Shown here one piece after another: positions 1 to 8,520 of a stretch of 64,000 nt of DNA. This stretch comes from Planctomycetaceae bacterium (lineage in GTDB: Bacteria; Planctomycetota; Planctomycetia; Pirellulales; Pirellulaceae): NCBI GenBank assembly GCA_027487485.1, contig JAIYDN010000070.1, positions 124,001 to 188,000 of the forward strand, read 5' to 3'. Each line of letters begins with the position of its first letter. Position 1 is the stretch's first letter. The position numbers and the translations under genes are program-made. The notes beneath the pieces were generated by a model. That model was not told the DNA's origin and made no database searches. It saw nothing but the letters and a program-made list of their open reading frames with translations.

Positions 1-1
1 C

Positions 2-244
2 AAAAGCGATCTGAAGGAGAAGAACCTGTCCCTTTCGGATGGCCCATCCGCCTGTTACCGGACCAAGACTGGCTGTTTGCGAATCTGTATGCAAGGCCCC
101 ATTCTTGTTGTCTATCCAGAGGGTAATTGGTACGCGAATATGACGGCCGATCGCATTCCCGAATTTGTTGACCGGCAAATCGTTAAGGGCGAGCCCGTTG
201 AAGAGTGGATCTTTGCCAGAAACCCACTTTCGCAAAACGATTAG
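2..244 (+). CDS. (2Fe-2S) ferredoxin-like protein, C-terminal part (5' end outside window)
   Basis: The window opens inside an open frame that ends with TAG at 242-244; its start lies to the left. The visible 80 residues contain SACYRTKTGCLRICMQGP followed by ILVVYPEGNWY and end in EEWIFARNPL. This is the C-terminal half of the thioredoxin-like [2Fe-2S] ferredoxin family, which has cysteines in the pattern C-x6-C-x3-C and a closing 'VYPEG.WY' strand. Such proteins are small soluble electron carriers; the redox partner cannot be read here. No second gene follows on this strand for about 190 bases, so it is probably the last gene of its unit. The family call is fairly firm; the role is unknown. 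Confidence 0.72.
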   Translation, partial: KSDLKEKNLSLSDGPSACYRTKTGCLRICMQGPILVVYPEGNWYANMTADRIPEFVDRQIVKGEPVEEWIFARNPLSQND

Positions 245-430
245 CATATAACCAAGATGCGGCCTCTTTTCTGACTTGGACGAAGCCTCATTCCGGTGTT
301 CCAAAGTTTCCCTTTTGCGCTCGTCGAACTCGCTTTCGCCTCGTTCGCGTCGGTGACATTTGTGGATTATCATGTTTGTAATCTGTGCTTTCGTTGTTCG
401 CGCCGCTACCAAAACCAATTTGCTTGAAAC

Positions 431-2137
431 ATGAATCCGTTCTCTCGACATGTCGCCATTGTTCTAGCGGGCTTGCTGATGGCTCAAGTTTTGCCCTGCT
501 TGTTGCAATCTCAAACGGCAGTTGCTCAAGACTCATTCCCAGTTGCAATCCAAGTGGATGCTGGGAAATCCTTAGGGCCGTTGCGTCCCATCTGGCGATT
601 TTTTGGAGCGGACGAACCGAACTACGCCTACATGAAAGATGGAAGCAAGCTGCTAGGGCAATTGGGTGAGCTTTCTCCGCAATCGGTATTTTTCAGAACG
701 CACAATTTGTTGACGTCCGGTGATGGGACGCCTGCTCTGAAGTGGGGTTCGACGAACGCCTACACCGAAGACAGTCAAGGCAACCCCGTTTATGACTGGA
801 CGATTGTCGATCGTATTTTTGACGCCTATCTCGCTCGAGGTGTCCGTCCGTATGTTCAAATCGGCTTCATGCCCAAAGCGCTATCTTCTAAACCAGATCC
901 TTACCAGCACAAGTTCGGTGCTGGCGCTACTTTCGAAGAAATGTTTTGTGGTTGGGCTCAACCTCCGAAAGACTATGACAAATGGGGCGAACTTGTCTAT
1001 CAATGGACCAAACATTGTGTCGAACGTTACGGTGAAAAGGAAACGCTCACTTGGTACTGGCAAACTTGGAACGAGGCAGATATTCCCTATTGGAAAGGAA
1101 CTCCCGAGCAATTCTTCAAACTGCATGATGTAGCCATCGCGTCTGTCCGTCGCGCTTTGCCAGGTGCTAAAGTTGGTGGTCCGGATGTCGCGAACGGAGG
1201 GAGCGACTTTATGAAAGGATTTCTGAAGCACTGTGTGGAGGGAACGAATTACGCGACGGGCGAGAAGGGAACTCCGCTTGATTTTGTATCCTTTCATGCC
1301 AAAGGATCTCCTGAAGTCATCGACGGGCACATTCAAATGGGAATCAACAAACACTTGCAAGCCATTGAATCCGGCTTCCAATCGATTGCGAAATTCCCGC
1401 AGCTCAAGTCGCTGCCGATTATCCTTGGCGAATCCGACCCCGAGGGATGTGCGGCGTGCCGGGGGGATCGATATGGCTATCGCAATGGAACGATGTATTC
1501 GAGCTACACCGCCGCCAGTTTTGCGAGGAAGCACGATCTTGCCAACAAATATGGCGTCCATCTCGAGGGCGCTCTTACCTGGGCGTTCACTTTCGAAGAC
1601 CAGCCTTTCTTTGCCGGGTTCCGTCAACTGGCCAGCAACGGCTTGCCGTTAGCAACCATGAATGTGTTTCGCATGATGAGTCAAGTTCAAGGTGAACGAG
1701 TCTCTACAGAAAGCTCGCACGCGTTGAACCTGGAAGAGATGATCCAAAAAGGAGTGCGAGGAAGACCGGATGTAGCCGCCCTCGCAAGCCGAAGCAACAA
1801 ACAGATTACCATCATGGTTTGGCACTATCACGATGATGATATTGCAGGCCCTGACGCTGAGATTGAACTGAAACTTGACGGACTGCCGTTAAGTGCAGCG
1901 TCGGCTCAAGTGGCACATTATCGCGTGGATCAACATCACAGCAATCCCTACGACGCGTGGCGCCGAATGGGTTCCCCAAAAGAACCCAATGCAGAACAAT
2001 ACTTGGAGCTAGAATCCGCTTCACGTCTTGCCATGTTGAACGCCAGCGAGCCATTGGAGATTACGAATGGTAGTGGAAAGTTAGCCTTCAAGCTTCCTCG
2101 CCAAGGAGTCTCGTTGATTGTTGTGGAGTGTCCTTAG
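431..2137 (+). CDS. Secreted glycoside hydrolase, GH39-like (beta-xylosidase type)
   Basis: The 568-residue protein begins with a signal peptide (hydrophobic stretch IVLAGLLMAQVLPCLL, probable cleavage after TAVAQ), so it is exported. The body is a TIM-barrel glycosidase of GH39 type. The acid/base site is the glutamate of TWNEAD (about E215), and the likely nucleophile is the glutamate of ILGESDPEG (about E334), a spacing normal for clan GH-A. GH39 enzymes hydrolyse beta-xylosides or related sugars with retention of configuration. The C-terminal 120 residues look like the beta-sandwich that follows the barrel in this family. It stands alone: upstream is a ferredoxin-like gene, downstream a convergent TlpA gene. 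The substrate is not determined by sequence; a role in polysaccharide scavenging is inference. Confidence 0.8.
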   Translation: MNPFSRHVAIVLAGLLMAQVLPCLLQSQTAVAQDSFPVAIQVDAGKSLGPLRPIWRFFGADEPNYAYMKDGSKLLGQLGELSPQSVFFRTHNLLTSGDGTPALKWGSTNAYTEDSQGNPVYDWTIVDRIFDAYLARGVRPYVQIGFMPKALSSKPDPYQHKFGAGATFEEMFCGWAQPPKDYDKWGELVYQWTKHCVERYGEKETLTWYWQTWNEADIPYWKGTPEQFFKLHDVAIASVRRALPGAKVGGPDVANGGSDFMKGFLKHCVEGTNYATGEKGTPLDFVSFHAKGSPEVIDGHIQMGINKHLQAIESGFQSIAKFPQLKSLPIILGESDPEGCAACRGDRYGYRNGTMYSSYTAASFARKHDLANKYGVHLEGALTWAFTFEDQPFFAGFRQLASNGLPLATMNVFRMMSQVQGERVSTESSHALNLEEMIQKGVRGRPDVAALASRSNKQITIMVWHYHDDDIAGPDAEIELKLDGLPLSAASAQVAHYRVDQHHSNPYDAWRRMGSPKEPNAEQYLELESASRLAMLNASEPLEITNGSGKLAFKLPRQGVSLIVVECP

Positions 2138-2494
2138 TCTGCAGCAACGCGGCAACAAGATATAGGCATAGGCGTAAGCTCAATCACGGCTGTTTTGTTG
2201 TTTCTGGATCTCAATCAATATCGAATTTCGATTAAGGAATTTCGAAATCCAATTGAACCAGCCGTAGCTACATGCGCCTGACGAATACATCGCAGTTCGT
2301 TTCCCGACAGAACTGAAACATGCCGAGCATTGAATCACTTTTTAAGCAAATCGAAACTCGGTGGCAAACAATGGCGTCGGAATCTCACCCGCCTCGCTTG
2401 AACAATACGAATCAGAACGAGCATTCTGATTATGCCGTGATGAGCGGTCCAACAAATTTGGCGATGTAACGTTCTCATGCAACGTCGACTCTCT
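2138..2494. other. Intergenic region between convergent genes
   Basis: About 360 bases lie between the 3' ends of the GH39 gene and the TlpA-like gene. I see no RNA gene and no clear terminator. A 49-codon plus-strand frame at 2320-2469 starts MPSIESLFKQIETRWQ, but has no convincing ribosome binding site and is not reported as a gene. Confidence 0.4.
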
Positions 2495-3628
2495 TTAATT
2501 GCGTACGCTCTTCTTCTCAGCTGCCTTCACGAGTTCCTCGATGGATTCATGCAGTACTTTTTCGCCAGGCGAGTCCGTCCAAATGTGCCTAATGATTCCT
2601 TCGGAATCGATTACGAAGATGGTCGGCCAGCCGTCGATTCCCCAGATTTCGGACAACTTTGCTTGACCGGACTGCTCGTTTTTGAACGATCGCCAAGTGA
2701 TTTTCTTGTCAGCAATCCTGTCGCGAACTGCGTCATCGAGTTCATCACCGTTTACACCCACCAAATCGAACGGACGGTCCTTCATGCTTTCAGCGAGTGC
2801 GATTTCATGCGGCACAAGTTCCATGCACGGCTGGCACCATGTAGCCCAGAACGAAAGCATGGTCACTTTTCCCTTAAAATCGCTTAGCTTGAGTGCTTTG
2901 CCGTCTAGATCTTCACCGCTAATTTCCGGTACTGTCTTGCCCACTTGAAGTTGATCCATCAACTTCAAGCCCAACAATTGGGACGCAGCCATTTCACCGA
3001 GTGATTCCTCACCTAGCTTCACGTGGGCGTATTTCTCGCGCACGATGTTGAAATGCTCTTCAGCGGCTAAGATGTGTGAGCTCTTATCGTCATCTTTTGC
3101 TTCTTCCGCATTCTTTTTGAATAGCAAACCAAGACTGTAAGTAGCCAACGCCTGGCAGTCCTTGTGTTTGTTCGTCTTTATGACGGTTCTTAGTACGTCC
3201 TGATGCGAAGGCGTGTTGTTGTAGCCCAAGGCAGGCAATAACTTTTTCACATGAGGCTGATCCAGATGCGTTTCCGAGATCAGTTCCCAGGCCTTCTCGG
3301 CTTTGTCCGACGCGCTTCCCATCACTTCGCAGAATACGTCGAACGCGAGTTCTGTTGTCGGTTCTTCGATCGCGAGTTCGTACAATTTGCCACATTCGAT
3401 CGCCTGGAAACCTAAGATCTCCGAGTGTTCTTTCTGATCTAGTATTTGGTCCTTACGAGCCTCTGCCGACTTCACTTTCATGGACGCGTGATACTTTTCG
3501 AATGCAGTCTTTAGTGGACTTTCGGCAGTGATGTTACCTACAAAACTTAGTACGATAGCAGCCGCTAAAACCAATTGTGGCATTTGACTGGCCCTCATTC
3601 TCAAAAGAGTGTCGTGCAGAATCTTCAT
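2495..3628 (-). CDS. Secreted TlpA-family thioredoxin-like protein with helical N-terminal domain
   Basis: This 377-residue protein has an N-terminal signal segment (MPQLVLAAAIVLSFVGNITA), which places it outside the cytoplasmic membrane. Residues about 40-225 are helix-rich and resemble a tetratricopeptide-like region. Residues about 230-370 form a thioredoxin fold with LSFWATWCQPCMEL; the redox cysteines are C265 and C268 in a C-Q-P-C motif. The cis-proline region is GWPTIFVID. TlpA/ResA proteins reduce or exchange disulfides in exported proteins, for example during cytochrome c maturation. Planctomycetes have many such paralogs with extra N-terminal domains, and the client of this one cannot be read. 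It is transcribed alone, convergent with the GH39 gene. Confidence 0.82.
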   Translation of the reverse strand: MKILHDTLLRMRASQMPQLVLAAAIVLSFVGNITAESPLKTAFEKYHASMKVKSAEARKDQILDQKEHSEILGFQAIECGKLYELAIEEPTTELAFDVFCEVMGSASDKAEKAWELISETHLDQPHVKKLLPALGYNNTPSHQDVLRTVIKTNKHKDCQALATYSLGLLFKKNAEEAKDDDKSSHILAAEEHFNIVREKYAHVKLGEESLGEMAASQLLGLKLMDQLQVGKTVPEISGEDLDGKALKLSDFKGKVTMLSFWATWCQPCMELVPHEIALAESMKDRPFDLVGVNGDELDDAVRDRIADKKITWRSFKNEQSGQAKLSEIWGIDGWPTIFVIDSEGIIRHIWTDSPGEKVLHESIEELVKAAEKKSVRN

Positions 3629-4207
3629 ACTTTTATCCTAAGGAATTGCAAAGAAATAGCTAATCCGCACAATCTTTGCTGAAAAGGTTCCATTCTATTC
3701 CGTGTCGTAGACTGTTGTGAACAGCTGTGCTGTGGCCTCAGCGAACGGGGCTAGCCGACACGCTGGTGGGAATGTTCAGGGGGACAGGTATTGACGTTTC
3801 TGATACCAAGTGCATTCTGAGGCGTGTTCAGTAGACTGATGATTCTTCACGACATTTGTTCCGGAACTAGCCACCTCAGAATGCAACTCAAGACTATTAT
3901 GAACGCGGTTGAGAAACACAAGTCGTTTATCTAAGGCGAAGCCAGAAAGAGCAAAAACAAGTTGCACAATCGCTGGCAAATCTTCCCCGTCGGAAGTCCA
4001 TAAGAACACTATCAAAGCCAACGAAGAAAGGACCTGCGATTTCTCGCAAGTCCCCAAAGTGGAGGCTCCTTGGAGGCCACATTCAGACGCTATCGAATTA
4101 GTTATGCTTGGCGCCGCTTGACGTTTCTTGCGACGGTTCCTATTAGTTTGAAACTTCTGGGGAGCTCGGGGCTTCGGGCCGGTCTGCTCAAACAACTGCT
4201 CTGAGGA
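3629..4207. other. Gene-poor region next to a decayed nuclease gene
   Basis: Nearly 580 bases separate the TlpA-like gene start from the YhcG remnant. A 139-codon minus-strand frame (3776-4195) can be drawn, but its composition is arginine/serine-rich without family motifs, it lacks a ribosome binding site, and I do not support it as a gene. The stretch may be eroded sequence downstream of the YhcG remnant; that is inference. Confidence 0.35.
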
Positions 4208-4306
4208 TTAGCCCTGGTGGGTGAGCTTGTCGAGCTTCAAGTAAAAGATGCCATAACAGCGCAAGAGACGGTTGTAAAAGAAGAGGTCGAGGAAATAGTG
4301 CTCATG
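4208..4306 (-). pseudogene. Remnant of a YhcG/DUF1016 PD-(D/E)XK nuclease gene
   Basis: Reading the minus strand in the frame that stops at 4208-4210 gives HEHYFLDLFFYNRLLRCYG followed by IFYLKLDKLTHQG and a stop. This matches the nuclease-core strand of the YhcG/DUF1016 family, whose usual text is 'D.F..DL.FYNR.LRC....DLK.GKLTHQD'. Only about 33 residues are recognisable. The catalytic acid before LK is replaced by tyrosine (YLK instead of DLK or ELK), the family segment after THQD is missing, and no N-terminal domain precedes it. It is therefore a dead fragment. Whether it came with a restriction system or another mobile unit cannot be told. Confidence 0.66.
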
Positions 4307-4362
4307 ACACGCAAACGATCTTCGTGCGACTCTATTCGACTCATTGGTAAATACAGTTGTGA

Positions 4363-5040
4363 TCAATCGATGGAATTGGCAAGGCAATTATCTGCGAGCG
4401 CGACCGCTTGTTCTATCGAGCCGATCACTTCGCGATAGACAACCAGCATGCGTAGATAAATCGCAAGCGAAACCAGTAAGATGAGGATGATCGCCATCCC
4501 GCCGATCGGTACGGCGATCAACCAGCCAATGCCACATGTCATTAGGCCAATAAGCACGGCCGCGAAGGCGATCACTAGAGACGAGAAGCCGGAGCCGTAG
4601 AGACTGGTGGCGAATTGGTTTAGCCGTCTACGGAGTTCGTCGATCCTGCTTGACAAGTCAGGGCGTTCGATCTCTTGGGCAAGCTCTCCGAGGTAGGAGA
4701 CGAACCAGTGTGCGGCTGATAGTTGGCAAATGATTGCCATAGTTAAACCGGCCAGAATCCATCCTTGACCGAACAGTCCAGACACGAGCAGTAGAACAAG
4801 CCCGGTCGCCTGTGCGGCGACCGACCAGCGGATCGATCGGGGGTTGGCGATTGGGCCTTGAAGACAGAGAGTCCTTCCTAACAGGTCGACCGATATGACG
4901 AAAGCAGCCATCACCATAATGATGTAGGGGCTCATCGAAATCAGAGACAAAGGGAGTGCGATCAGAAGCAGCGTTGTGCCGATTCGTTTCAGCCGTAAGC
5001 CTGTCCGCACCGCACTAAAACTGCCTTTTGCATGAACCAT
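4363..5040 (-). CDS. Integral membrane protein of unknown function
   Basis: This 225-residue protein is mostly hydrophobic. Membrane segments are visible at about residues 21-50 (TLLLIALPLSLISMSPYIIM and onward), 70-90, 92-112, 150-172 and 175-200. A charged stretch, ELAQEIERPDLSSRIDELRR, lies between the third and fourth segments and could be a cytoplasmic loop with a short coiled coil. No enzyme motif is present. It has no operon partner: the YhcG remnant lies downstream and an intergenic gap of about 420 bases lies upstream. I do not recognise the family; small multi-span proteins of this kind are common in planctomycetes. Confidence 0.6.
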   Translation of the reverse strand: MVHAKGSFSAVRTGLRLKRIGTTLLLIALPLSLISMSPYIIMVMAAFVISVDLLGRTLCLQGPIANPRSIRWSVAAQATGLVLLLVSGLFGQGWILAGLTMAIICQLSAAHWFVSYLGELAQEIERPDLSSRIDELRRRLNQFATSLYGSGFSSLVIAFAAVLIGLMTCGIGWLIAVPIGGMAIILILLVSLAIYLRMLVVYREVIGSIEQAVALADNCLANSID

Positions 5041-5463
5041 GATGATTGTCCTTTTTGTCCCGATAAACTCATACTGTAACCGGTAAGATCATATTGCTGC
5101 AACGTGCAACACTCGATGGTGTTTATCGCTTGTTCAATGTGACGCAATGAATGCGCTACGAGCATCGGACTCTGTACCTTTACGCACGTTCTGATTCTGT
5201 GACATACTCAGGCGTTTCCTTAAGCGATCACTCCGTTCATTTTCAGCAATCTGCATACATTGCGTGAACGTTGGGGCTGCAACTTAGGGGAACCACGGCC
5301 CAAGACAACAAACGTGTCACGTACGCATCACTCCCGAGACATTTACGAATTGCACGCTCAATTTAAGTCCACGTACGACGCTTACTCGACCATCCCTTGC
5401 CGCTTGATCGGGTGAATTGGAATCCACGAACCAAAGCGTTCCCAGCATATTCCGTCAGTCGGA
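5041..5463. other. Intergenic region without recognised gene
   Basis: About 420 bases upstream of the membrane protein gene and downstream of the LOG-family gene. I find no supported coding frame, RNA gene or strong hairpin here. Confidence 0.4.
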
Positions 5464-6645
5464 CTAAGTTAGGTCACAGGAGAATGGTAGCGTCTCTTTC
5501 TTTGAATAAATCTCGGGAGCGAACATCCGTATCCTTCGAATGATTTCTTCCTCAGAATCTGTGATGGCAACCAATTCTCCGTACTCCCTGCCTTTTGATA
5601 CCGCTTGCAATAGTGGCCATACGGGGATCTTCTTCGTCCAATGCTCTTCTCCAAATAGGATCATCGGCGTGAAGACCTCTTGAACAGCATAATGATTCTG
5701 GGCTGCATCCTGGAAAATTTCTTGCGTCGTGCCTGCACTTCCCGGAGCAAAAATGACTCCGTGATTCGCTATCGCTAAGAGCCCATCCTCTCGAATACTG
5801 TTGGCAAAGTACTTCGCAATGTGAGTTGCGAAAACGGCGGGTGGCTCATGGCCATAAAGCCATGTAGGAATACCCACACTTTTGCAAAGCTCTTCTTGGC
5901 CGCTTGGGATCGGAAACCTTTCCATCACTCGCCATGCACGGTGAAGCCAATCCGGATCGGCATACTCCTTGCCTGGCTTGCCATCGCTAGGTCGCTGCTT
6001 GAGCATGTCGATGGCGGTCGCTAACTCATTCAAGGTCCTGGTTGCGAAATAGGCGCCTAAATGAGTCGCTTCCATCGCACCAGGCCCGCCGCCGCTTACC
6101 ATCAAGAAACCAGCCTTGGTCAAAAGACAAGAAAGTTTGGCAACTTTGGTATAGAACGGATCTTGCCGTTCCATTCCATGTCCCCCCATGACTGAAACAA
6201 CCTTGCGACCTTGGAGCACTACCTCCAACGCTTCCGTAATGGAATGGTCGTGAAGTTGCCGAGCTAGACTTGTGCTTATCAGCGATGGTGATTTACCTTG
6301 GCAACAGTATTCTTTGTACACGGCATAGTCGTAAGTTGCTTCGTACCCTTTTGGGTCATGAATGTCGAATCCACAAAACAGATCTTTCACCGAATAAAGT
6401 GCGTTCATGTGGACTTTAAACTTGAAGCCCTTCAAATCAGGTATAACCACTCCACCCGTCTGCACGATCTGCCCTGCGATCGAAGCTTCCATTTTGCAGC
6501 CTAGGAAAATGGAGTCAGGAAACGTTTTGCTTCGAATCAACTCGTCATGACTTCTCAGATCAAGTGCTTGAATGGCTGCTGGCTCATGCTCTGGAGCACT
6601 TTTGGCCCAAGCCTCAAATTGAACAAGATTTTTGATTTCTTTCAT
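5464..6645 (-). CDS. LOG-family (lysine decarboxylase-like) Rossmann nucleotide-binding protein
   Basis: The 393-residue protein carries both marks of the LOG/YgdH family: a glycine-rich nucleotide-binding segment (VSGGGPGAMEATHLGAYFA, about residues 183-201) and the signature loop VIFAPGSAGTTQEIFQDAA (about 300-318), a variant of PGGxGTxxE. LOG enzymes cleave nucleoside 5'-monophosphates, releasing the base; related proteins release active cytokinins or act as nucleotide 5'-monophosphate nucleosidases. This protein is longer than the usual ~200-residue plant-type LOG, with about 150 extra N-terminal residues, and so resembles the longer bacterial form. It lies alone just outside the left end of the island. 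The exact nucleotide substrate is not predictable. Confidence 0.75.
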   Translation of the reverse strand: MKEIKNLVQFEAWAKSAPEHEPAAIQALDLRSHDELIRSKTFPDSIFLGCKMEASIAGQIVQTGGVVIPDLKGFKFKVHMNALYSVKDLFCGFDIHDPKGYEATYDYAVYKEYCCQGKSPSLISTSLARQLHDHSITEALEVVLQGRKVVSVMGGHGMERQDPFYTKVAKLSCLLTKAGFLMVSGGGPGAMEATHLGAYFATRTLNELATAIDMLKQRPSDGKPGKEYADPDWLHRAWRVMERFPIPSGQEELCKSVGIPTWLYGHEPPAVFATHIAKYFANSIREDGLLAIANHGVIFAPGSAGTTQEIFQDAAQNHYAVQEVFTPMILFGEEHWTKKIPVWPLLQAVSKGREYGELVAITDSEEEIIRRIRMFAPEIYSKKETLPFSCDLT

Positions 6646-6810
6646 GTTTCATCCGAGTCAATCGAGTTTTGCTTCGCATTCCAGAACGAGTCTAAGGGCT
6701 AACTTACAAGGGGCTGCTAATGGATCAGGAATAGGGAATACCGAATCAAGCGTCCTATGCAAGTGATTTGGAACGCTACGCAATGGCGAGGCGTTGAACT
6801 TCATGGATAA

Positions 6811-6848
6811 AAAAGAGCCATTGATCCAATTGGATCAATGGCTCTTTT
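6811..6848 (-). terminator. Two-way intrinsic terminator, formerly downstream of ssrA
   Basis: A 13-bp perfect stem (GAGCCATTGATCC paired across AATT with its complement, 6815-6844) is flanked by A-runs on the left and T-runs on the right, so it can act on either strand. It lies 6 bases outside the left attachment copy. Before the island inserted, this hairpin would have stood directly behind the 3' end of ssrA on the minus strand, so it is probably the original tmRNA terminator. Confidence 0.75.
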
Positions 6849-6853
6849 GAGAT

Positions 6854-6875
6854 AGTGGAGGCGGGGGGAATTGAA
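6854..6875. repeat. Left attachment site (22-bp copy of ssrA 3' end)
   Basis: The 22 bases at 6854-6875 (AGTGGAGGCGGGG, then GGAATTGAA) are identical to 22550-22571. The right copy is the functional 3' end of ssrA (T-loop, T-stem and acceptor strand); the left copy is an orphan fragment. This is the standard outcome of tyrosine-integrase insertion into the 3' end of a tmRNA gene. Confidence 0.9.
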
Positions 6876-7137
6876 TAACCTCCAAAATCGCAGGGTTTTC
6901 AAGATTTCTAAAAACCGTGGTACAAAAACGACGCGAACAGAGGTAGTGCCCAACAATGAGGCACCCGAAAACGACCCGCTGTCGATCGCTCGAAAGTCTC
7001 TTTTGTCCTGCCGGCTGGACATCGAAACTCTGATTAATTCCGCCACCCTGGATGACAAGGAAGCTCTTGGGCTACTGAACATGATTTTGTCCGACGTTAG
7101 AACAGCATTGTCACGAATGGAGCGGATGGGTGATTGA
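6871..7137 (+). CDS. 88-codon open frame at the left island end; possible detached integrase C-terminus
   Basis: The frame begins with a TTG inside the attachment repeat and reads NNLQNRRVFKISKN onward, ending LGLLNMILSDVRTALSRMER. Residues 35-85 look like a genuine helical protein segment. In the inserted state the only starts are the TTG in the repeat or GTG codons such as 6946, and no good ribosome binding site is visible. In the excised circle, however, the 22-bp core would join the integrase gene to this frame exactly in phase, producing a 554-residue integrase. It may therefore be a separated 3' exon-like tail rather than a gene of its own. No family is recognised. Confidence 0.5.
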   Translation: MNNLQNRRVFKISKNRGTKTTRTEVVPNNEAPENDPLSIARKSLLSCRLDIETLINSATLDDKEALGLLNMILSDVRTALSRMERMGD

Positions 7138-7183
7138 AAGCTATCTCGCCACATGATGCCTAGGTAAGCAAAAAATCGGCCTA

Positions 7184-7232
7184 GATTAGCGAGACTGCTC
7201 CCGGATTAGCGAAAACTCGCTAAGATTAGTGA
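7184..7232. promoter_or_regulatory. Three GATTAGCGA-type repeats with 20-bp period plus inverted repeat
   Basis: GATTAGC, GATTAGC and GATTAGT start at 7184, 7204 and 7224, exactly 20 bp apart, and each continues GA (GATTAGYGA). The middle copy also forms a perfect inverted repeat TTAGCGA-AAAC-TCGCTAA (7206-7223). Repeats on one DNA face every two helical turns, 40 bp before a start codon, suggest an operator for the ATPase gene or initiator-type iterons. No terminator or coding frame overlaps them. Confidence 0.6.
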
Positions 7233-7274
7233 AAAGTCTCTTGGCCGTTTTACATATGGGAGAGTAATTCAACA

Positions 7275-8519
7275 ATGGAATGGGATGTATTGGATTTGAA
7301 AGCGTCGCATATCTTCACACCTTCGGCGCCTATCGATAGCGAAAAGCTCTTTCGAGGAAGGAAAGCACAAGTCAAGGACGTTGTAGACGCAATCAATCAA
7401 AAAGGACGTCACGCGATTTTGTTTGGAGGCCGAGGAGTGGGAAAAACGTCACTTGGAAAGATCCTGCGACAGAAACTCAGTACGATCGAACCTTGTACGA
7501 TTATCTCCCCCTACATCACATGTGATACAAGTGATTCATTTTCCTCGATTTGGCGCAAAGCATTTTTGGAAATTCGGCACATACTGCGAGATGAACCGCC
7601 CGACGAATACGACTTATACAAGGACCATCAATTCGAATGGACACCTTACGAAGTTAGGAGCAACCTAGAGCTTTTTACTAGTCGAGGGCTACTGTATTTG
7701 GTTATCGATGAATTTGATAAAGTGGAATGTCCTGATACGAGGCAATTCATGGCAGATACAATCAAATTGCTTTCTGATCATTCGGTTAACGCCACTCTTT
7801 TGATTATTGGAGTTGCCGATGACGCCACCGGGCTAATTGATAACCACCAATCCATCGATCGCTGTTTGGCTCAGATATCGATCCCACGCATGCCCCAAAC
7901 TGAATGCGAGTCAATCGTGACTAGTGGTTTAGTGACGTTGGGGATGAGCATACAAGATAGTGCTCTTTTTGAAATTGTAGGGCTGTCAAAGGGGCTTCCC
8001 ACGTATGTACACCTCCTCGCGCTTCTCGCTTCAAGAGCTGCAATCGATGCCAAAAGATTGAAAATTGAGAGCGTAGATGTTAAGAGAGCGATTGAACGAG
8101 CAATTTCGCACTCCGAAGAAACAATACGAGCGGAATACGAGAAAGCTACTTTTAGCCCAAGGGAGACCATTTACCCTCAGGTCCTTCTTGCATGTGCCAT
8201 GGCAAATACTGACGAGTATGGACGTTTTCAGCCAAGCGATTTATGCGAACCGATGCGTGTCATCACCAAGAAAGAGTATAAGACTCAAGGCTTTACTGTG
8301 CACTTGAAGGCTTTTTGTGAGACCGAGCGTGGTTTTGTACTCAAAATGCTTGGTGCAGAGTATCGCCGCAAGTATCATTTCCGGAATCCTCTTTTGCAGC
8401 CATATGTGCTGATGAAAGGATTACATGCAAAATTCGTGAATGAAGAAGATCTAAGGTTGCGTCGACTCGATGATATGCCACTCTTCAACTATTCCCACGA
8501 GCCAACTGGTGGTTATTAA
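7275..8519 (+). CDS. AAA/STAND-type ATP-binding protein (Orc1/Cdc6-like layout)
   Basis: The 414-residue soluble protein has a Walker A motif GGRGVGKTS (about residues 51-59) and a Walker B motif LYLVIDEFDKV (about 141-151). It then has a sensor-like strand ATLLIIGVADD and a helical C-terminal half. This layout (short N-terminal 'FRGR' lead, P-loop, Walker B with DEFD) is that of AAA ATPases related to Orc1/Cdc6 and STAND NTPases. Such proteins load helicases, act as regulators, or are defence sensors. No nuclease or protease effector domain is fused to it. A weak ribosome binding site (GGGAGAG) lies 10 bases before the ATG. The phased repeats just upstream suggest self-regulation or an origin function; both are inference. 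Confidence 0.7.
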   Translation: MEWDVLDLKASHIFTPSAPIDSEKLFRGRKAQVKDVVDAINQKGRHAILFGGRGVGKTSLGKILRQKLSTIEPCTIISPYITCDTSDSFSSIWRKAFLEIRHILRDEPPDEYDLYKDHQFEWTPYEVRSNLELFTSRGLLYLVIDEFDKVECPDTRQFMADTIKLLSDHSVNATLLIIGVADDATGLIDNHQSIDRCLAQISIPRMPQTECESIVTSGLVTLGMSIQDSALFEIVGLSKGLPTYVHLLALLASRAAIDAKRLKIESVDVKRAIERAISHSEETIRAEYEKATFSPRETIYPQVLLACAMANTDEYGRFQPSDLCEPMRVITKKEYKTQGFTVHLKAFCETERGFVLKMLGAEYRRKYHFRNPLLQPYVLMKGLHAKFVNEEDLRLRRLDDMPLFNYSHEPTGGY

Positions 8520-8520
8520 A

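Noticed and set aside
2320-2469. 49-codon frame MPSIESLFKQIETRWQ... possibly an SMI1/KNR4-type N-terminus
   Set aside because: Too short and without ribosome binding site; the resemblance is only a few residues.
3776-4195. 139-codon minus-strand frame
   Set aside because: Basic, serine-rich text without family motifs or ribosome binding site; probably chance frame in decayed sequence beside the YhcG remnant.
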